From M0108 sp044228795 (GTDB lineage Bacteria > Pseudomonadota > Gammaproteobacteria > Chromatiales > Chromatiaceae): a stretch of DNA of 64,000 nt. Below, piece by piece: positions 34,013 through 43,251 of the stretch. Within the stretch, counting starts at the first letter, position 1. Each line of letters begins with the position of its first letter. Below the pieces are notes generated by a model that did no database searches, was not told the origin of the DNA, and was given only the letters and a program-made list of their open reading frames with translations. The position numbers were made by a program, and so were the translations under genes. Location of the stretch: positions 56,892-120,891 of the forward strand of contig JBGAUE010000010.1 in assembly GCA_044228795.1 (NCBI GenBank), written 5' to 3'.

Positions 34013-34131
34013 CTAGTAACACCCTTGTCATCTGGGCTAAACTCCCCTCGGTCACGGCCACCAATGCCTGGCTTGGCCCCTGGCAGCGGCAGTGGCGATT
34101 AAAATCATCACACTGAGGAGCCCACATCACC

Positions 34132-35136
34132 ATGAAACGCACTTCTATCCTGATAGGCTTGCTGTGCCTTGGCCTCGCCTTCACGGCCCAGGCCGAGGAA
34201 CCCATTGTCATCAAATTCAGCCATGTCGTGGCGGCGGATACCCCCAAGGGCAAGGCGGCGGAACATTTCGCCAAGCTCGCCAGCGAGAAGACCCAGGGCA
34301 GGGTCAAGGTCGAGGTTTATGCCAACAGCACCCTCTACAAGGATAAGGAGGAAGTCGAGGCCTTGCAGCTCGGTTCGGTGCAGATGCTGGCGCCTTCGTT
34401 GGCAAAATTTGGCCCCCTGGGCGTCAAGGAATTCGAAGTCTTTGACCTGCCTTACATCTTCGATGGCTACCAACAGCTTCATACTGTCACTCAGGGACCG
34501 GTGGGCAAGGACCTGCTGGCCAAGCTCAGCGACAAGGGTATTTTGGGCCTGGCCTATTGGGATAATGGCTTCAAGGTCATGAGTGCCAATAAGCCCCTGC
34601 TTGAGGTCAAGGATTTTCGTGGCCAAAAGATGCGTATCCAGTCCTCTAAGGTCCTCGAGGCCCAGATGAAGGCCTTGGGGGCCAGTCCCCAGGTCATGGC
34701 CTTTTCCGAGGTCTATCAGGCCCTCCAGACAGGCGTCGTGGATGGTACCGAAAATCCGCCCTCCAACCTCTACACCCAGAAAATGTATGAGGTGCAGAAG
34801 TATGTGACCAAGTCCGATCATGGGTATCTGGGCTATGCGGTTATCGTCAACAAGGCCTTTTGGGAAGGTCTTCCGGCGGATATTCGCAAGTCCCTCGAAG
34901 AGGCCATGGTCGAATCCACCCAATACGCCAATGACATCGCCAAGCAGGAGAACGAGGACTCTCTGAAAAAGGTCAAGGAGAGCGGCAAGAGCGAGATTCT
35001 CGAACTGACGCCGGAACAGAAGGCGAGTTGGAAAAAGGCGTTGGCGAAGGTCCACAAAGAAATGGCGGATCGCGTTGGCGCCGACCTGATCGAGTCCATT
35101 TATAAGGCGACCGGCAACGACATGAGTAAGCTTTAA
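34132..35136 (+). CDS. dctP: TRAP transporter periplasmic binding protein DctP
   Basis: A 334-residue periplasmic solute-binding protein of the DctP family with a Sec signal (LIGLLCLGLAFTAQA). Typical features are PIVIKFSHVVAADTPKG, a QLGSVQMLAPSLAKFG segment, and KMRIQSSKVLEAQM with the arginine that clamps the substrate carboxylate. QTGVVDGTENP and EGLPADIRKSLEEA follow. It captures an organic acid and hands it to DctQM. C4-dicarboxylate is the family default; sulfonates or other acids remain possible because of the CysB-like regulator next door. GAGGAG lies about 15 bases before ATG 34132. It is the first gene of dctPQM. Confidence 0.93.
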   Translation: MKRTSILIGLLCLGLAFTAQAEEPIVIKFSHVVAADTPKGKAAEHFAKLASEKTQGRVKVEVYANSTLYKDKEEVEALQLGSVQMLAPSLAKFGPLGVKEFEVFDLPYIFDGYQQLHTVTQGPVGKDLLAKLSDKGILGLAYWDNGFKVMSANKPLLEVKDFRGQKMRIQSSKVLEAQMKALGASPQVMAFSEVYQALQTGVVDGTENPPSNLYTQKMYEVQKYVTKSDHGYLGYAVIVNKAFWEGLPADIRKSLEEAMVESTQYANDIAKQENEDSLKKVKESGKSEILELTPEQKASWKKALAKVHKEMADRVGADLIESIYKATGNDMSKL

Positions 35137-35149
35137 CCGGCACCGGCTT

Positions 35150-35171
35150 GGGGCGCGAGTTCCCGCGTCCC
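35150..35171 (+). promoter_or_regulatory. Hairpin between dctP and dctQ
   Basis: GGGGCGCG (35150-35157) pairs with CGCGTCCC (35164-35171) through 8 pairs (one G-U) and a 6-base loop, 13 bases after the dctP stop. Hairpins at this place commonly stabilise the binding-protein message or partly stop transcription, so that binding protein exceeds permease. The role is inference. Confidence 0.5.
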
Positions 35172-35260
35172 TGATCCGGCCCTCCCGAGCGTCAAGCTAA
35201 ACCTTCGCTCATCGCCTGACACAGGGTCGGGGCGCGATCCCGGCCCACCGGAGAATCGCC

Positions 35261-35968
35261 GTGTTAAAAATCCTCGACCACCTGGAGGAATGGCTTATCG
35301 CCTTCCTCATTGGGGCCGCAACCCTGATCATCTTCACTGCCGTTGTCCATCGCTACACCCTCGGATTGGCGGCAACTTGGGAATGGGATGGCCTTTACGA
35401 CGCCCTCTTTGCCATCAACATGGGGTGGGCCCAGGAACTCACCATCTATATGTTCGTCTGGATGGCCAAGTTTGGCGCCGCCTATGGCGTGCGGACCGGC
35501 ATCCATGTCGGCGTCGATGTGCTCATCAACAATCTCAAGGAATCGGTGAGATCCAAGTTCGTTCTCTTCGGACTCTTTGCCGGGGCTTTCTTTACCGGTA
35601 CTGTCGGTTCCTTCGGCGTCACCTTCGTCTGGCACCTGTCCCATACCACCCAGATCACCCCGGACTTGGAGATGCCGGTCTGGATCGTCTACCTGGCCAT
35701 TCCCCTGGGTTCCTACCTTATGTGCTTCCGCTTCCTGCAGGTCGCCTGGTCCTTCTACCGTACCGGTGAATTGCCCCAACACGAACATGCCCACGTCGAG
35801 GGCCTGGATGCGGAGGTGGAGGCGGCTCAAGCCCTGGGGCGTGAGGAACAGGTCTATGTTGGCGAGGCGGTCAGTCTGACCGAGGAGCGCGAGCATATCC
35901 ACGGTGCCCGCCCGCCCGCGAACGGCGCCCGGGGTCATAAGGCAGGCGATGAGGGGGAGCGTCCATGA
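35261..35968 (+). CDS. dctQ: TRAP transporter small membrane subunit DctQ, with long acidic tail
   Basis: DctQ binds DctM and is needed for transport. The N-terminal ~165 residues hold four membrane helices (AFLIGAATLIIFTAVVHRY; a segment around WAQELTIYMFVWMAKFGAAYGV; FVLFGLFAGAFFTGTVGSFG; WIVYLAIPLGSYLMCFRF). The protein continues for about 65 hydrophilic residues rich in Glu, His and Ala, ending AGDEGERP. Typical DctQ is about 160-200 residues, so this tail is extra. GTG 35261 has GGAG about 10 bases upstream. The stop overlaps dctM (ATGA at 35965), giving translational coupling. Confidence 0.92.
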   Translation: MLKILDHLEEWLIAFLIGAATLIIFTAVVHRYTLGLAATWEWDGLYDALFAINMGWAQELTIYMFVWMAKFGAAYGVRTGIHVGVDVLINNLKESVRSKFVLFGLFAGAFFTGTVGSFGVTFVWHLSHTTQITPDLEMPVWIVYLAIPLGSYLMCFRFLQVAWSFYRTGELPQHEHAHVEGLDAEVEAAQALGREEQVYVGEAVSLTEEREHIHGARPPANGARGHKAGDEGERP

Positions 35969-37248
35969 ACGGCTTGATCATTTTCGGCATTCTGGTGGCC
36001 CTCATGATCACGGGTATGCCCGTCTCTATTGCCCTGGGGCTGACGGTTCTGACCTATCTCTTTGGCTTTACCGAAGTGCCTATCGAGTCGGTGGGTCTCA
36101 AGCTCTTCACTGGTATCGAGAAGTTCGAGATCATGGCGATCCCCTTCTTCATACTCGCCGGCAACTTCCTGACCCACGGCGGGGTGGCGCGCCGCATGAT
36201 CAATTTCGCCACCAGCATGGTTGGTCACTACCATGGCGGCCTGGGTCTGGGGGCCGTCTTTGCCTGCGCCCTCTTTGCCGCCGTCTCCGGGTCTTCGCCG
36301 GCGACTGTGGTGGCCATCGGCGCGATTCTGTTGCCGGCCATGGTCAAGCAGGGCTTTCCGACGCGTTTTGGCGTCGGCACCATCGCCAGTGCCGGCGGCC
36401 TGGGCATCTTGATACCCCCCTCCATTGTTATGGTGATGTACGCCGTCTCCACCAATTCCTCGGTGGGTGCCCTTTTCATTGCCGGCATCATCCCTGGTGC
36501 TGTGCTGGCCCTGATGTTGGGTTTTACCACCTGGTTCATTGCCCGCCGCAATGGTTATCCGCGTTTGAAGCGGGTCCCTTGGGCGGGGCGCCTCAAGGCC
36601 TTCCGCAGTTCGGTCTGGGGTCTGTTGCTGATCGTGATCGTCATGGGCGGCATCTATTCCGGCATGTTCACCCCCACCGAGGCGGCGGCCGTAAGCGCCG
36701 TTTACGCCTTCTACATTGCCGTGTTCGTCTATAAGGACTTGACCTTCAAGATGGTAGGGCGTGTCCTGCTGGACTCAGCCAACATGTCGGCCATGCTGCT
36801 TTATATCATCACCAATGCCGTCCTCTTCTCCTTCATCCTCACCTACGAAAATATCCCCCAGGCCCTCGCTCAGTGGCTGGTGGAGACGGGGCTGGGGCCG
36901 ATCGGTTTCCTGGTGGTGGTGAATCTTATGCTGCTCCTGGCAGGCAACATCATGGAGCCGTCCTCCATTATCCTGATCACGGCGCCCATCCTCTTCCCTG
37001 TGGCCACGGCCCTGGGGATTGACCCCATCCATTTCGGGGTCATGGTCGTGGTCAACATGGAGATCGGTATGATCACGCCACCGGTAGGCCTCAATCTCTA
37101 CGTAGCCAGCGGCATTTCCCGGCTAGGAATGACAGAGACGACCATTGCCTGTTTCCCCTGGCTGCTCACCATGCTGCTCTTCCTCCTGATCATCACCTAT
37201 TGGCCGCCACTTTCCCTCTGGCTGCCCAGGACCATGGGGATGATGTAG
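35965..37248 (+). CDS. dctM: TRAP transporter large membrane subunit DctM
   Basis: A 427-residue permease with 11-12 membrane helices, the proton- or sodium-driven transport subunit of the TRAP system. Hallmarks are FLLAGNFLTHGGVARRMI-like text (FFILAGNFLTHGG), SGSSPATVVAIGAILLPAM, GTIASAGGLGILIPPSIVMVMY and FTPTEAAAVSAVYAF. NMEIGMITPPVGLNLYVASG near the C-terminus is the family signature. It starts with ATG inside the dctQ stop. The operon ends with a perfect palindrome 25 bases downstream. Function and operon are clear; the substrate is not. Confidence 0.95.
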   Translation: MNGLIIFGILVALMITGMPVSIALGLTVLTYLFGFTEVPIESVGLKLFTGIEKFEIMAIPFFILAGNFLTHGGVARRMINFATSMVGHYHGGLGLGAVFACALFAAVSGSSPATVVAIGAILLPAMVKQGFPTRFGVGTIASAGGLGILIPPSIVMVMYAVSTNSSVGALFIAGIIPGAVLALMLGFTTWFIARRNGYPRLKRVPWAGRLKAFRSSVWGLLLIVIVMGGIYSGMFTPTEAAAVSAVYAFYIAVFVYKDLTFKMVGRVLLDSANMSAMLLYIITNAVLFSFILTYENIPQALAQWLVETGLGPIGFLVVVNLMLLLAGNIMEPSSIILITAPILFPVATALGIDPIHFGVMVVVNMEIGMITPPVGLNLYVASGISRLGMTETTIACFPWLLTMLLFLLIITYWPPLSLWLPRTMGMM

Positions 37249-37272
37249 GGCGGCGATCCTGGCCAACCGCGA

Positions 37273-37300
37273 CCGCTGGCCTGGGCGCCCAGGCCAGCGG
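37273..37300 (+). terminator. 28-base perfect palindrome after dctPQM
   Basis: CCGCTGGCCTGGGC is followed directly by its exact reverse complement, giving a 12-bp stem with a 4-base loop in RNA, 25 bases after the dctM stop. There is no T-run. Position and strength make it the likely end of the TRAP operon. Confidence 0.6.
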
Positions 37301-37496
37301 TGATGCAAACCAGATCCGCGGGTGTTCTTGAAGTTTATAAGGACCTTCGAGGGGGTGAGTTCCGAGCGGTGGACAGGATGCGGATTGCCACAGCAGTCCT
37401 TCGAAGAGGGCCCGACCCGGGGCCTGATTATCTTGACAGGGTCGGGACTCCTCCCGACCATAGGGTAACCCTTGGCCCATCGTCCCGGAGACCCGT

Positions 37497-38153
37497 ATGG
37501 AAACAACCCAGTTCCTCATGGACATCTTCTTCAATCTGCGCGAGAACCTGGATCAGTGGACCATCATGCTGGGCCCCTGGCTCTATCTGCTCCTGTTCCT
37601 GGTGATCTTTGCCGAGACGGGGCTGGTGGTGACACCCTTTTTGCCGGGGGACTCGCTGCTGTTCGCGCTGGGGGCCCTGGCTGCGACCGGACCTCTGCAC
37701 ATCGGACTGCTGTTCCTTCTGCTGACCCTGGCGGCGGTCCTCGGTGATGCCGTCAACTATGCGATCGGGCGCCATTTGGGTCCGAAGGTCTTTCATCGCG
37801 AGGACTCCCGCTTTCTGAATAAGGCGCATCTGGTGCGTACCCAGCACTTTTACGAGAAGTACGGCGGCAAGACCATCGTGCTGGCCCGCTTCGTCCCCAT
37901 CGTCCGGACATTCGCGCCATTCGTGGCGGGTATCGGGAGCATGAGTTACCGGCGCTTCGCTCTCTTCAACATCACGGGGGCCATCGCCTGGGTGGCGATC
38001 TGTCTCTTTTCCGGCTACTGGTTCGGGAATCTGTCCTGGGTCAACAAGCATTTTGAGTTGGTGGTGGTGGGCATCGTCCTGGTCTCGGTGATGCCCATGG
38101 TGGTCGAGTACCTGCTTGCCCAACGTCGCGCCCGTCAGGCCCTGTCCTCGTAA
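37497..38153 (+). CDS. DedA family membrane protein
   Basis: A 218-residue inner-membrane protein of the DedA/SNARE-associated family, thought to be lipid flippases or scramblases for undecaprenyl phosphate or phospholipids. Visible are the acidic ETGLVVTPFLPGDSLLF motif, the amphipathic GDAVNYAIGRHLG, and the FARFVP-type motif (LARFVPIVRTFAPFVAGIG) with conserved arginines. The ending YLLAQRRARQ is typical. Paired closely with the downstream permease gene (10 bases), so co-transcription is likely, though no functional link is known. The 250-base gap upstream contains the TRAP terminator and presumably the promoter. Confidence 0.92.
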   Translation: METTQFLMDIFFNLRENLDQWTIMLGPWLYLLLFLVIFAETGLVVTPFLPGDSLLFALGALAATGPLHIGLLFLLLTLAAVLGDAVNYAIGRHLGPKVFHREDSRFLNKAHLVRTQHFYEKYGGKTIVLARFVPIVRTFAPFVAGIGSMSYRRFALFNITGAIAWVAICLFSGYWFGNLSWVNKHFELVVVGIVLVSVMPMVVEYLLAQRRARQALSS

Positions 38154-38163
38154 GGTTCCAACC

Positions 38164-39579
38164 ATGAAAGACTTGCTGCGTACCAAGGCGATCAACTCCG
38201 ATCACCACCTAATCGACACTGGTCTGCGGCGCATCCTGGGGCCCCTGGATCTGACCTTGCTCGGGATTGGCGCCGTCATTGGCGCGGGTATCTTCGTCCT
38301 GACCGGGGTGGCCGCCGCCACCCAGGCCGGGCCGGCCATCATCATCTCCTATGTGATCGCCGGGTTGGCCTGTGCCTTCGCTGGCCTGGCCTATGCGGAA
38401 TTGGCTGCCGCCATCGGCGGTTGCGGCAGTGCCTACGGTTACAGTTACGCGGGTTTTGGTGAATTAGTGGCCTGGATCATTGGCTGGGACCTGATCCTGG
38501 AGTATGCGGTCGCGGTGTCGGCGGTCGCCATCGGCTGGTCGGCCTATGCCAACAATGCCCTCCAGGCGGCGGGTCTGGCATTGCCGCCGGCCTTGCTCAA
38601 GGGGCCCCTGGAAGGTGGACTCATCAATCTGCCGGCGGCCGCCATTGTGGTGATCCTGGGCCTCCTGCTGATGTTGGGGGTGCGCCAGAGCGTTCGCTTC
38701 AATGCCACCATGGTCCTGGTGAAACTCCTGGCGATTGGGGTCTTTATCGCCATCGCCTCTTCCCATGTCAACCCTGCTAACTGGAATCCCTTCATGCCCT
38801 TCGGCTGGAACGGCGTGATCGGTGGGGCGGCCCTGGTCATCTTTGCCTATCTCGGCTTCGATGCGGTATCCACTGCCGCTGAGGAGGCCCGTAATCCCCA
38901 GCGCGACTTGCCCATCGGTATCCTGGCCTCTCTGGCCTTTTGTACCATCATCTACATCCTGACCGCCGGGCTCCTGACCGGAGTGGTGCCCTACACCACC
39001 CTCAATGTGGGCTCACCGGTGGCGGACGTGGTACTGCGCCTGGGGTATCCCTGGGGCGCCGGTCTCGTGGCGGCCGGGGCTATCGCCGGCCTGACGACGG
39101 TCATGCTGGCCATGTACTACGGGCTCACCCGCGTCTTCCTCGCTATGGCTCGGGACGGCCTCCTGCCGCCCCTGTTCGCCCGGGTCAACCGGCGGACTCA
39201 GACCCCCATCCGGGTGATTGTGGCGGCTGGGCTGGTGATGGCGTCCATCGCCGGACTCACTCCCATTGGTGATGTGGCGGAATTGGTCAACATCGGCACC
39301 CTGGCGGCCTTCTTCCTGGTCTGTATCGGCGTGATCGTGCTCCGTTACAAGCATCCGGAACTGCCCCGTCCCTTTCGCACCCCTTTCTCACCCCTGGTTC
39401 CTTTGTTAGGGGCGGCTTCTTGTTTCTTCCTGATGGCGAATTTGCCTTGGGTGACCTGGATGCGTTTTGGCATCTGGATGGCCCTTGGTCTCCTTGTGTA
39501 CTCTTCCTATTCCTACCGGCACAGTGCCCTGGCGACGATGGCTGTGGGACTAGAAACGCCCAGGCCCCGGGAGGGTTGA
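38164..39579 (+). CDS. APC family amino acid permease
   Basis: A 471-residue permease with about 12 membrane helices, similar to YhdG/CAT-type amino acid transporters. The first helix shows the substrate-binding GIGAVIGAGIFVLTG. Helix 2-3 has AYAELAAAIGGCGSAYGYSY, and FAYLGFDAVSTAAEEARNPQRDLP is the helix 6 motif of cationic amino-acid transporter-like members. The start is ATG 38164 (MKDLLRTKAI), 10 bases after the DedA stop, with TAAGG upstream. A 16-codon extension to 38116 would overlap DedA and is rejected. The substrate is likely an amino acid; which one cannot be told. Confidence 0.92.
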   Translation: MKDLLRTKAINSDHHLIDTGLRRILGPLDLTLLGIGAVIGAGIFVLTGVAAATQAGPAIIISYVIAGLACAFAGLAYAELAAAIGGCGSAYGYSYAGFGELVAWIIGWDLILEYAVAVSAVAIGWSAYANNALQAAGLALPPALLKGPLEGGLINLPAAAIVVILGLLLMLGVRQSVRFNATMVLVKLLAIGVFIAIASSHVNPANWNPFMPFGWNGVIGGAALVIFAYLGFDAVSTAAEEARNPQRDLPIGILASLAFCTIIYILTAGLLTGVVPYTTLNVGSPVADVVLRLGYPWGAGLVAAGAIAGLTTVMLAMYYGLTRVFLAMARDGLLPPLFARVNRRTQTPIRVIVAAGLVMASIAGLTPIGDVAELVNIGTLAAFFLVCIGVIVLRYKHPELPRPFRTPFSPLVPLLGAASCFFLMANLPWVTWMRFGIWMALGLLVYSSYSYRHSALATMAVGLETPRPREG

Positions 39580-39651
39580 GGTGGCGGGATGCTGTGGCGT
39601 CTTTGCTTTTGGAACCGCTTGATGTCCTTGAATGCCTCCTGGGGAGGCCTT

Positions 39652-39685
39652 AGGGCCCTTGGTAATGGGTTTTCCAAAGGGCCCT
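39652..39685. terminator. Bidirectional hairpin between convergent permease and kup genes
   Basis: AGGGCCCTTGG (39652-39662) pairs with CCAAAGGGCCCT (39674-39685), with one bulge and an 11-base loop containing GGTTTT. It lies between two convergent genes, where a shared terminator is expected. Confidence 0.6.
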
Positions 39686-39725
39686 CGATTGCTTAAGAGC
39701 CTTGTTGGCAAGAGAGTAGGCGACT

Positions 39726-41600
39726 TCAGATTTCCACCTGCGTCCCCAGTTCAACAACCAGATTGCTGGGAATTCGGAAGAATTCGGTGGCACTCTGAGC
39801 GTTACGTAGCATCCATATGAAATACATGGTACGCCACAACATCATGGGTCGCCTCAGCTTGGGCATCACCACCTCTCTGCTCAAGAAGAAGGAGGTGTGG
39901 TGGAGGTTGAATACGAGGCCTTGCGCAGCACACATCTCCAGCGCTTTGGGAACATTCGGCTGTTCCATAAAACCATAGCTTACGAATACCCGGTAGAAAT
40001 TTTGTTCAAGATCAACAACCTTTATGCGGTCATGGGCCGCCACATAGGGCACTTCGGCGGTTTGGACCGTGACCAGTACATTGCGTTCATGAAGCACCTC
40101 GTTATGCTTGAGGTTGTGTAGCAGGGCCGAAGGTACGCCCTCGGAACGGCTGGTCAAATAGACGGCGGTTCTGCTGACCCGCGTGATGGGCGACATGCCG
40201 ATGGAAGTGATGAACTGGTCGAGAGGCATGGTCAGGTTGCCCATTTCCCGTAATAGGAGTTGCCGGCCCAACCTCCAGGTCGTCAGGGTACTGAAGGACG
40301 CCAGCGCGACGAGGATGGGGAACCAGCCTCCTTGCAGCAGCTTGATGGCGTTGGCGGAGAAGTAGGCGAGGTCGATCAGCAGCAGGGCCCCGAGCAGGGG
40401 CGCGGCCAGCCAGGGATTCCAGCGCCAGGCGAGGAATACGATGAAGGAAACCAGGATAGTGTCGATCATCATGGTGCCGGTCACCGCGATACCATAGGCC
40501 GCCGCCAGGTTGCTGGAGGACTGGAAGCCAAAAACCAGGGCCATAACCGCCACATAGAGCGTCATGTTGGTGAAGGGCACATAAATTTGGCCCGACTCCC
40601 GATCCGAGGTGTGGACGATCTTCATCCGCGGCAGATACCCGAGTTGCACGGCCTGCCGGGCCACCGAGAAGGCGCCCGAGATCACCGCTTGTGAGGCGAT
40701 CACGGTCGCCGCCGTGGCTACCACCACCATCGGGATCAAGGCCCATTCGGGCGCCAACAGATAGAAGGGACTCTGAATGGCGCTGGGGTCCGTGATGAGA
40801 AGGGCGCCCTGGCCGTAATAATTGAGGACCAGGGAGGGCAGGACGAATCCGAACCAGGCGGCGCGGATGGGGAATTTGCCAAAATGGCCCATGTCGGTGT
40901 AAAGCGCCTCGCCCCCCGTGACCGCCAGGACGACCGCCCCCAGCGCCATGAAGCTTTCACCCGGGTGACCGACCAGGAATCTCAGGGCGTACAGCGGATT
41001 GAGCGCAACCAGTACGGCCGGTGCTTGCCAGATGTTGAGCAATCCCAAGAGTGCCAGGATGCCAAACCAGGCGGTCATGACCGGGCCGAAGAATTTGCCG
41101 ACCGCGCCCGTGCCATGACGTTGAATCCAGAAGAGGCCGGTGAGTACCAGGGCGCTAACCGGCAGGACATACTCCTTGAACTGAGGGGTAATGACTTCCA
41201 GTCCCTCCACCGCGCTCAGCACCGAAATGGCGGGGGTGATCATGCTGTCCCCGTAGAACAAGGCGGCGGCGAAGATGCCCAGCATGGTCACGATCCAGGT
41301 GGCTCGGGAGTTCCGGGTCAATTCCGTGACCCGGGCGAGCAGGGCCAGGCTACCCCCCTCCCCGTGATTGTCGGCCCGCATGATGATGGCTACATACTTC
41401 AGGGACACCAGGGCCATGATGGTCCAGAAGATTAAGGACAGGACGCCAAGGATACTGGCGGGATCCACCGTCATGGGATGATGCCCCGCGAAGGTTTCCT
41501 TGAGGGCGTAAAGAGGGCTGGTGCCAATATCGCCAAAGACGACACCAATGGCGCTGAGGATCAGTGCAGAGGAACTACTCTTGTGCTCATTAGTGGGCAT
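39726..41600 (-). CDS. kup: Kup low-affinity potassium transporter
   Basis: A 624-residue K+ uptake protein of the KUP/HAK/KT family. The N-terminus has the signature VVFGDIGTSPLYALKE, followed by NHGEGGSLALLA, about 12 membrane helices, and a C-terminal cytoplasmic domain ending with the LVVELGTQVEI motif. LTGGEALYTDMGHFGK is fully conserved. No Shine-Dalgarno is visible: the leader is almost pure A/T (AAAATATAA before ATG), unlike neighbouring genes. The 250 bases beyond the start form the divergent region shared with the MFS gene. Confidence 0.96.
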   Translation of the reverse strand: MPTNEHKSSSSALILSAIGVVFGDIGTSPLYALKETFAGHHPMTVDPASILGVLSLIFWTIMALVSLKYVAIIMRADNHGEGGSLALLARVTELTRNSRATWIVTMLGIFAAALFYGDSMITPAISVLSAVEGLEVITPQFKEYVLPVSALVLTGLFWIQRHGTGAVGKFFGPVMTAWFGILALLGLLNIWQAPAVLVALNPLYALRFLVGHPGESFMALGAVVLAVTGGEALYTDMGHFGKFPIRAAWFGFVLPSLVLNYYGQGALLITDPSAIQSPFYLLAPEWALIPMVVVATAATVIASQAVISGAFSVARQAVQLGYLPRMKIVHTSDRESGQIYVPFTNMTLYVAVMALVFGFQSSSNLAAAYGIAVTGTMMIDTILVSFIVFLAWRWNPWLAAPLLGALLLIDLAYFSANAIKLLQGGWFPILVALASFSTLTTWRLGRQLLLREMGNLTMPLDQFITSIGMSPITRVSRTAVYLTSRSEGVPSALLHNLKHNEVLHERNVLVTVQTAEVPYVAAHDRIKVVDLEQNFYRVFVSYGFMEQPNVPKALEMCAAQGLVFNLHHTSFFLSREVVMPKLRRPMMLWRTMYFIWMLRNAQSATEFFRIPSNLVVELGTQVEI

Positions 41601-41853
41601 TTATATTTTATTTATATTTTTTGAGGGGTTAATCTTGAGGGGCTAAGGGTACTACCAGACCGGGGTGGGCTGCTATCCAAGTTAAAAGGGGGGCAGGGTC
41701 ACGTCTCCCTGGTGCTATCTGGCATAGGGTATCCAGGGTCCGGTGGCCCAGATCCTCGGTATGACCTAGACTGGCCCCTGTCAGCCCCTATCAGGGTGAA
41801 TACCCTTGCTCCGGCCTTCCACTTGCTCTTCCCGTGAACCCTTATTGTTGGAA

Positions 41854-43251
41854 ATGACTTTGGTTACGAACGATTTAAAGACGCCGCGCCACCGCATTAT
41901 TATTGCCAGTACCGTCGGCACGACCATTGAATTCTTTGACTTTTATATCTACGCGACCGCGGCGGTATCGGTTTTTCCCCTGCTGTTTTTTCCGCACGGG
42001 GAGGGCAGCACGGCGCTCTTGGCCTCCATGGCCACCTTTGGCGTCGCCTTCGTCGCCCGTCCCATTGGCTCGCTCCTCTTCGGCCATTTTGGTGATCGCG
42101 CTGGCCGTAAGGCGACCCTGCTGGGATCCTTGCTCCTCATGGGATTGGCCACCTTTGCCATCGGCCTCCTGCCGACCTATCACCAGATCGGGTTGTTCGC
42201 ACCCGCCTTGCTCGCCCTACTGCGGTTCTGCCAAGGTTTGGGGCTCGGCGGTGAATGGTCCGGGGCTGCCCTTCTGGCTACGGAAACCGCCGAGAAGGGC
42301 AAACGTGCCCAGGCGGCGATGTGGCCCCAACTCGGCGCCCCTTTCGGCTTTATTCTCGCCAATGGTTTCTTCCTGCTCCTGACCTTTTGGTTTCACTACG
42401 ATTCCAAGGTTACCAGTCCTGAGGATCCCTTCCTGGTCTGGGGCTGGCGTATTCCCTTCCTGCTTTCCATATTTATGGTGCTGGTGGGACTTTACGTACG
42501 TCTCAAGTTGCAGGAAACGCCGGTTTTTGCCCATGCCGTCGAGCGTGGCGAAAAACTCAGATTTCCCTTGATGAAACTCTTTCGTCATGATTACAAGGAA
42601 TTGCTCCTTGGCACCTTTATCATGCTTGCCACCTATGGGCTCTTTTACCTGATGACCACCTGGATTCTGTCTTACGCCATCGGGAGCGTACGGTTGGGAT
42701 TTCTCGGGATTGGCTATCGTGAATTTCTGATCCTGCAGCTCATTTCGGTGCTCTGGTTTGCGGCCATGATCCCCATTTCGGGACGTCTTGCCGATCGTTT
42801 TGGCCGCCGCGCCTTTTTACTGGTGGTAACAGCCGGCATCATCCTCTTTGGTTTCTCCTTCGGTTGGTTCCTGGCCCCCGAGGTCATGCGCACCGGGGTT
42901 GAGGCCAATCAATGGCTCATGTTGACCTTTTTGAGTATCGGCATGGCACTGATGGGGCTGACTTTTGGGCCCATGTCCGCCTTACTGCCGGAGCTGTTTC
43001 CGACCAATCGCCGTTATAGCGGCTCTGGGGTTGCCTACAATTTCTCCTCCATCCTGGGTGCCGCCCTGACCCCCTTCGTCGCCGCCTGGCTCGCCCGGGA
43101 CCATGGCGCCGGGGCCGTTGGCATCTATCTGGTTATGCTCGCGAGCATGACCTTCATCGCCCTCCTGCTCAGCAAGGAAACCCAGCATCGCGACCTTCAT
43201 ACCATGGAGGACGATACGGCGCGGGCCGGTATCAAGTTCACCTCGCCCTGA
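41854..43251 (+). CDS. MHS-type MFS metabolite:proton symporter
   Basis: A 465-residue transporter with 12 membrane helices of the metabolite:H+ symporter family (like ShiA, ProP, KgtP). Signature motifs are GTTIEFFDFYIYATAA in helix 1, FGHFGDRAGRKATLLGSL between helices 2 and 3, and RFCQGLGLGGEWSGAALL. RLADRFGRRAFL repeats the loop motif in the second half. Substrates in this family are organic acids, shikimate, proline or betaine. Which one applies here is unknown. ATG 41854 (MTLVTNDLK) is preferred over TTG 41806, which adds 16 atypical residues. A short GGCAG/CTGCC stem follows the stop. Confidence 0.88.
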   Translation: MTLVTNDLKTPRHRIIIASTVGTTIEFFDFYIYATAAVSVFPLLFFPHGEGSTALLASMATFGVAFVARPIGSLLFGHFGDRAGRKATLLGSLLLMGLATFAIGLLPTYHQIGLFAPALLALLRFCQGLGLGGEWSGAALLATETAEKGKRAQAAMWPQLGAPFGFILANGFFLLLTFWFHYDSKVTSPEDPFLVWGWRIPFLLSIFMVLVGLYVRLKLQETPVFAHAVERGEKLRFPLMKLFRHDYKELLLGTFIMLATYGLFYLMTTWILSYAIGSVRLGFLGIGYREFLILQLISVLWFAAMIPISGRLADRFGRRAFLLVVTAGIILFGFSFGWFLAPEVMRTGVEANQWLMLTFLSIGMALMGLTFGPMSALLPELFPTNRRYSGSGVAYNFSSILGAALTPFVAAWLARDHGAGAVGIYLVMLASMTFIALLLSKETQHRDLHTMEDDTARAGIKFTSP

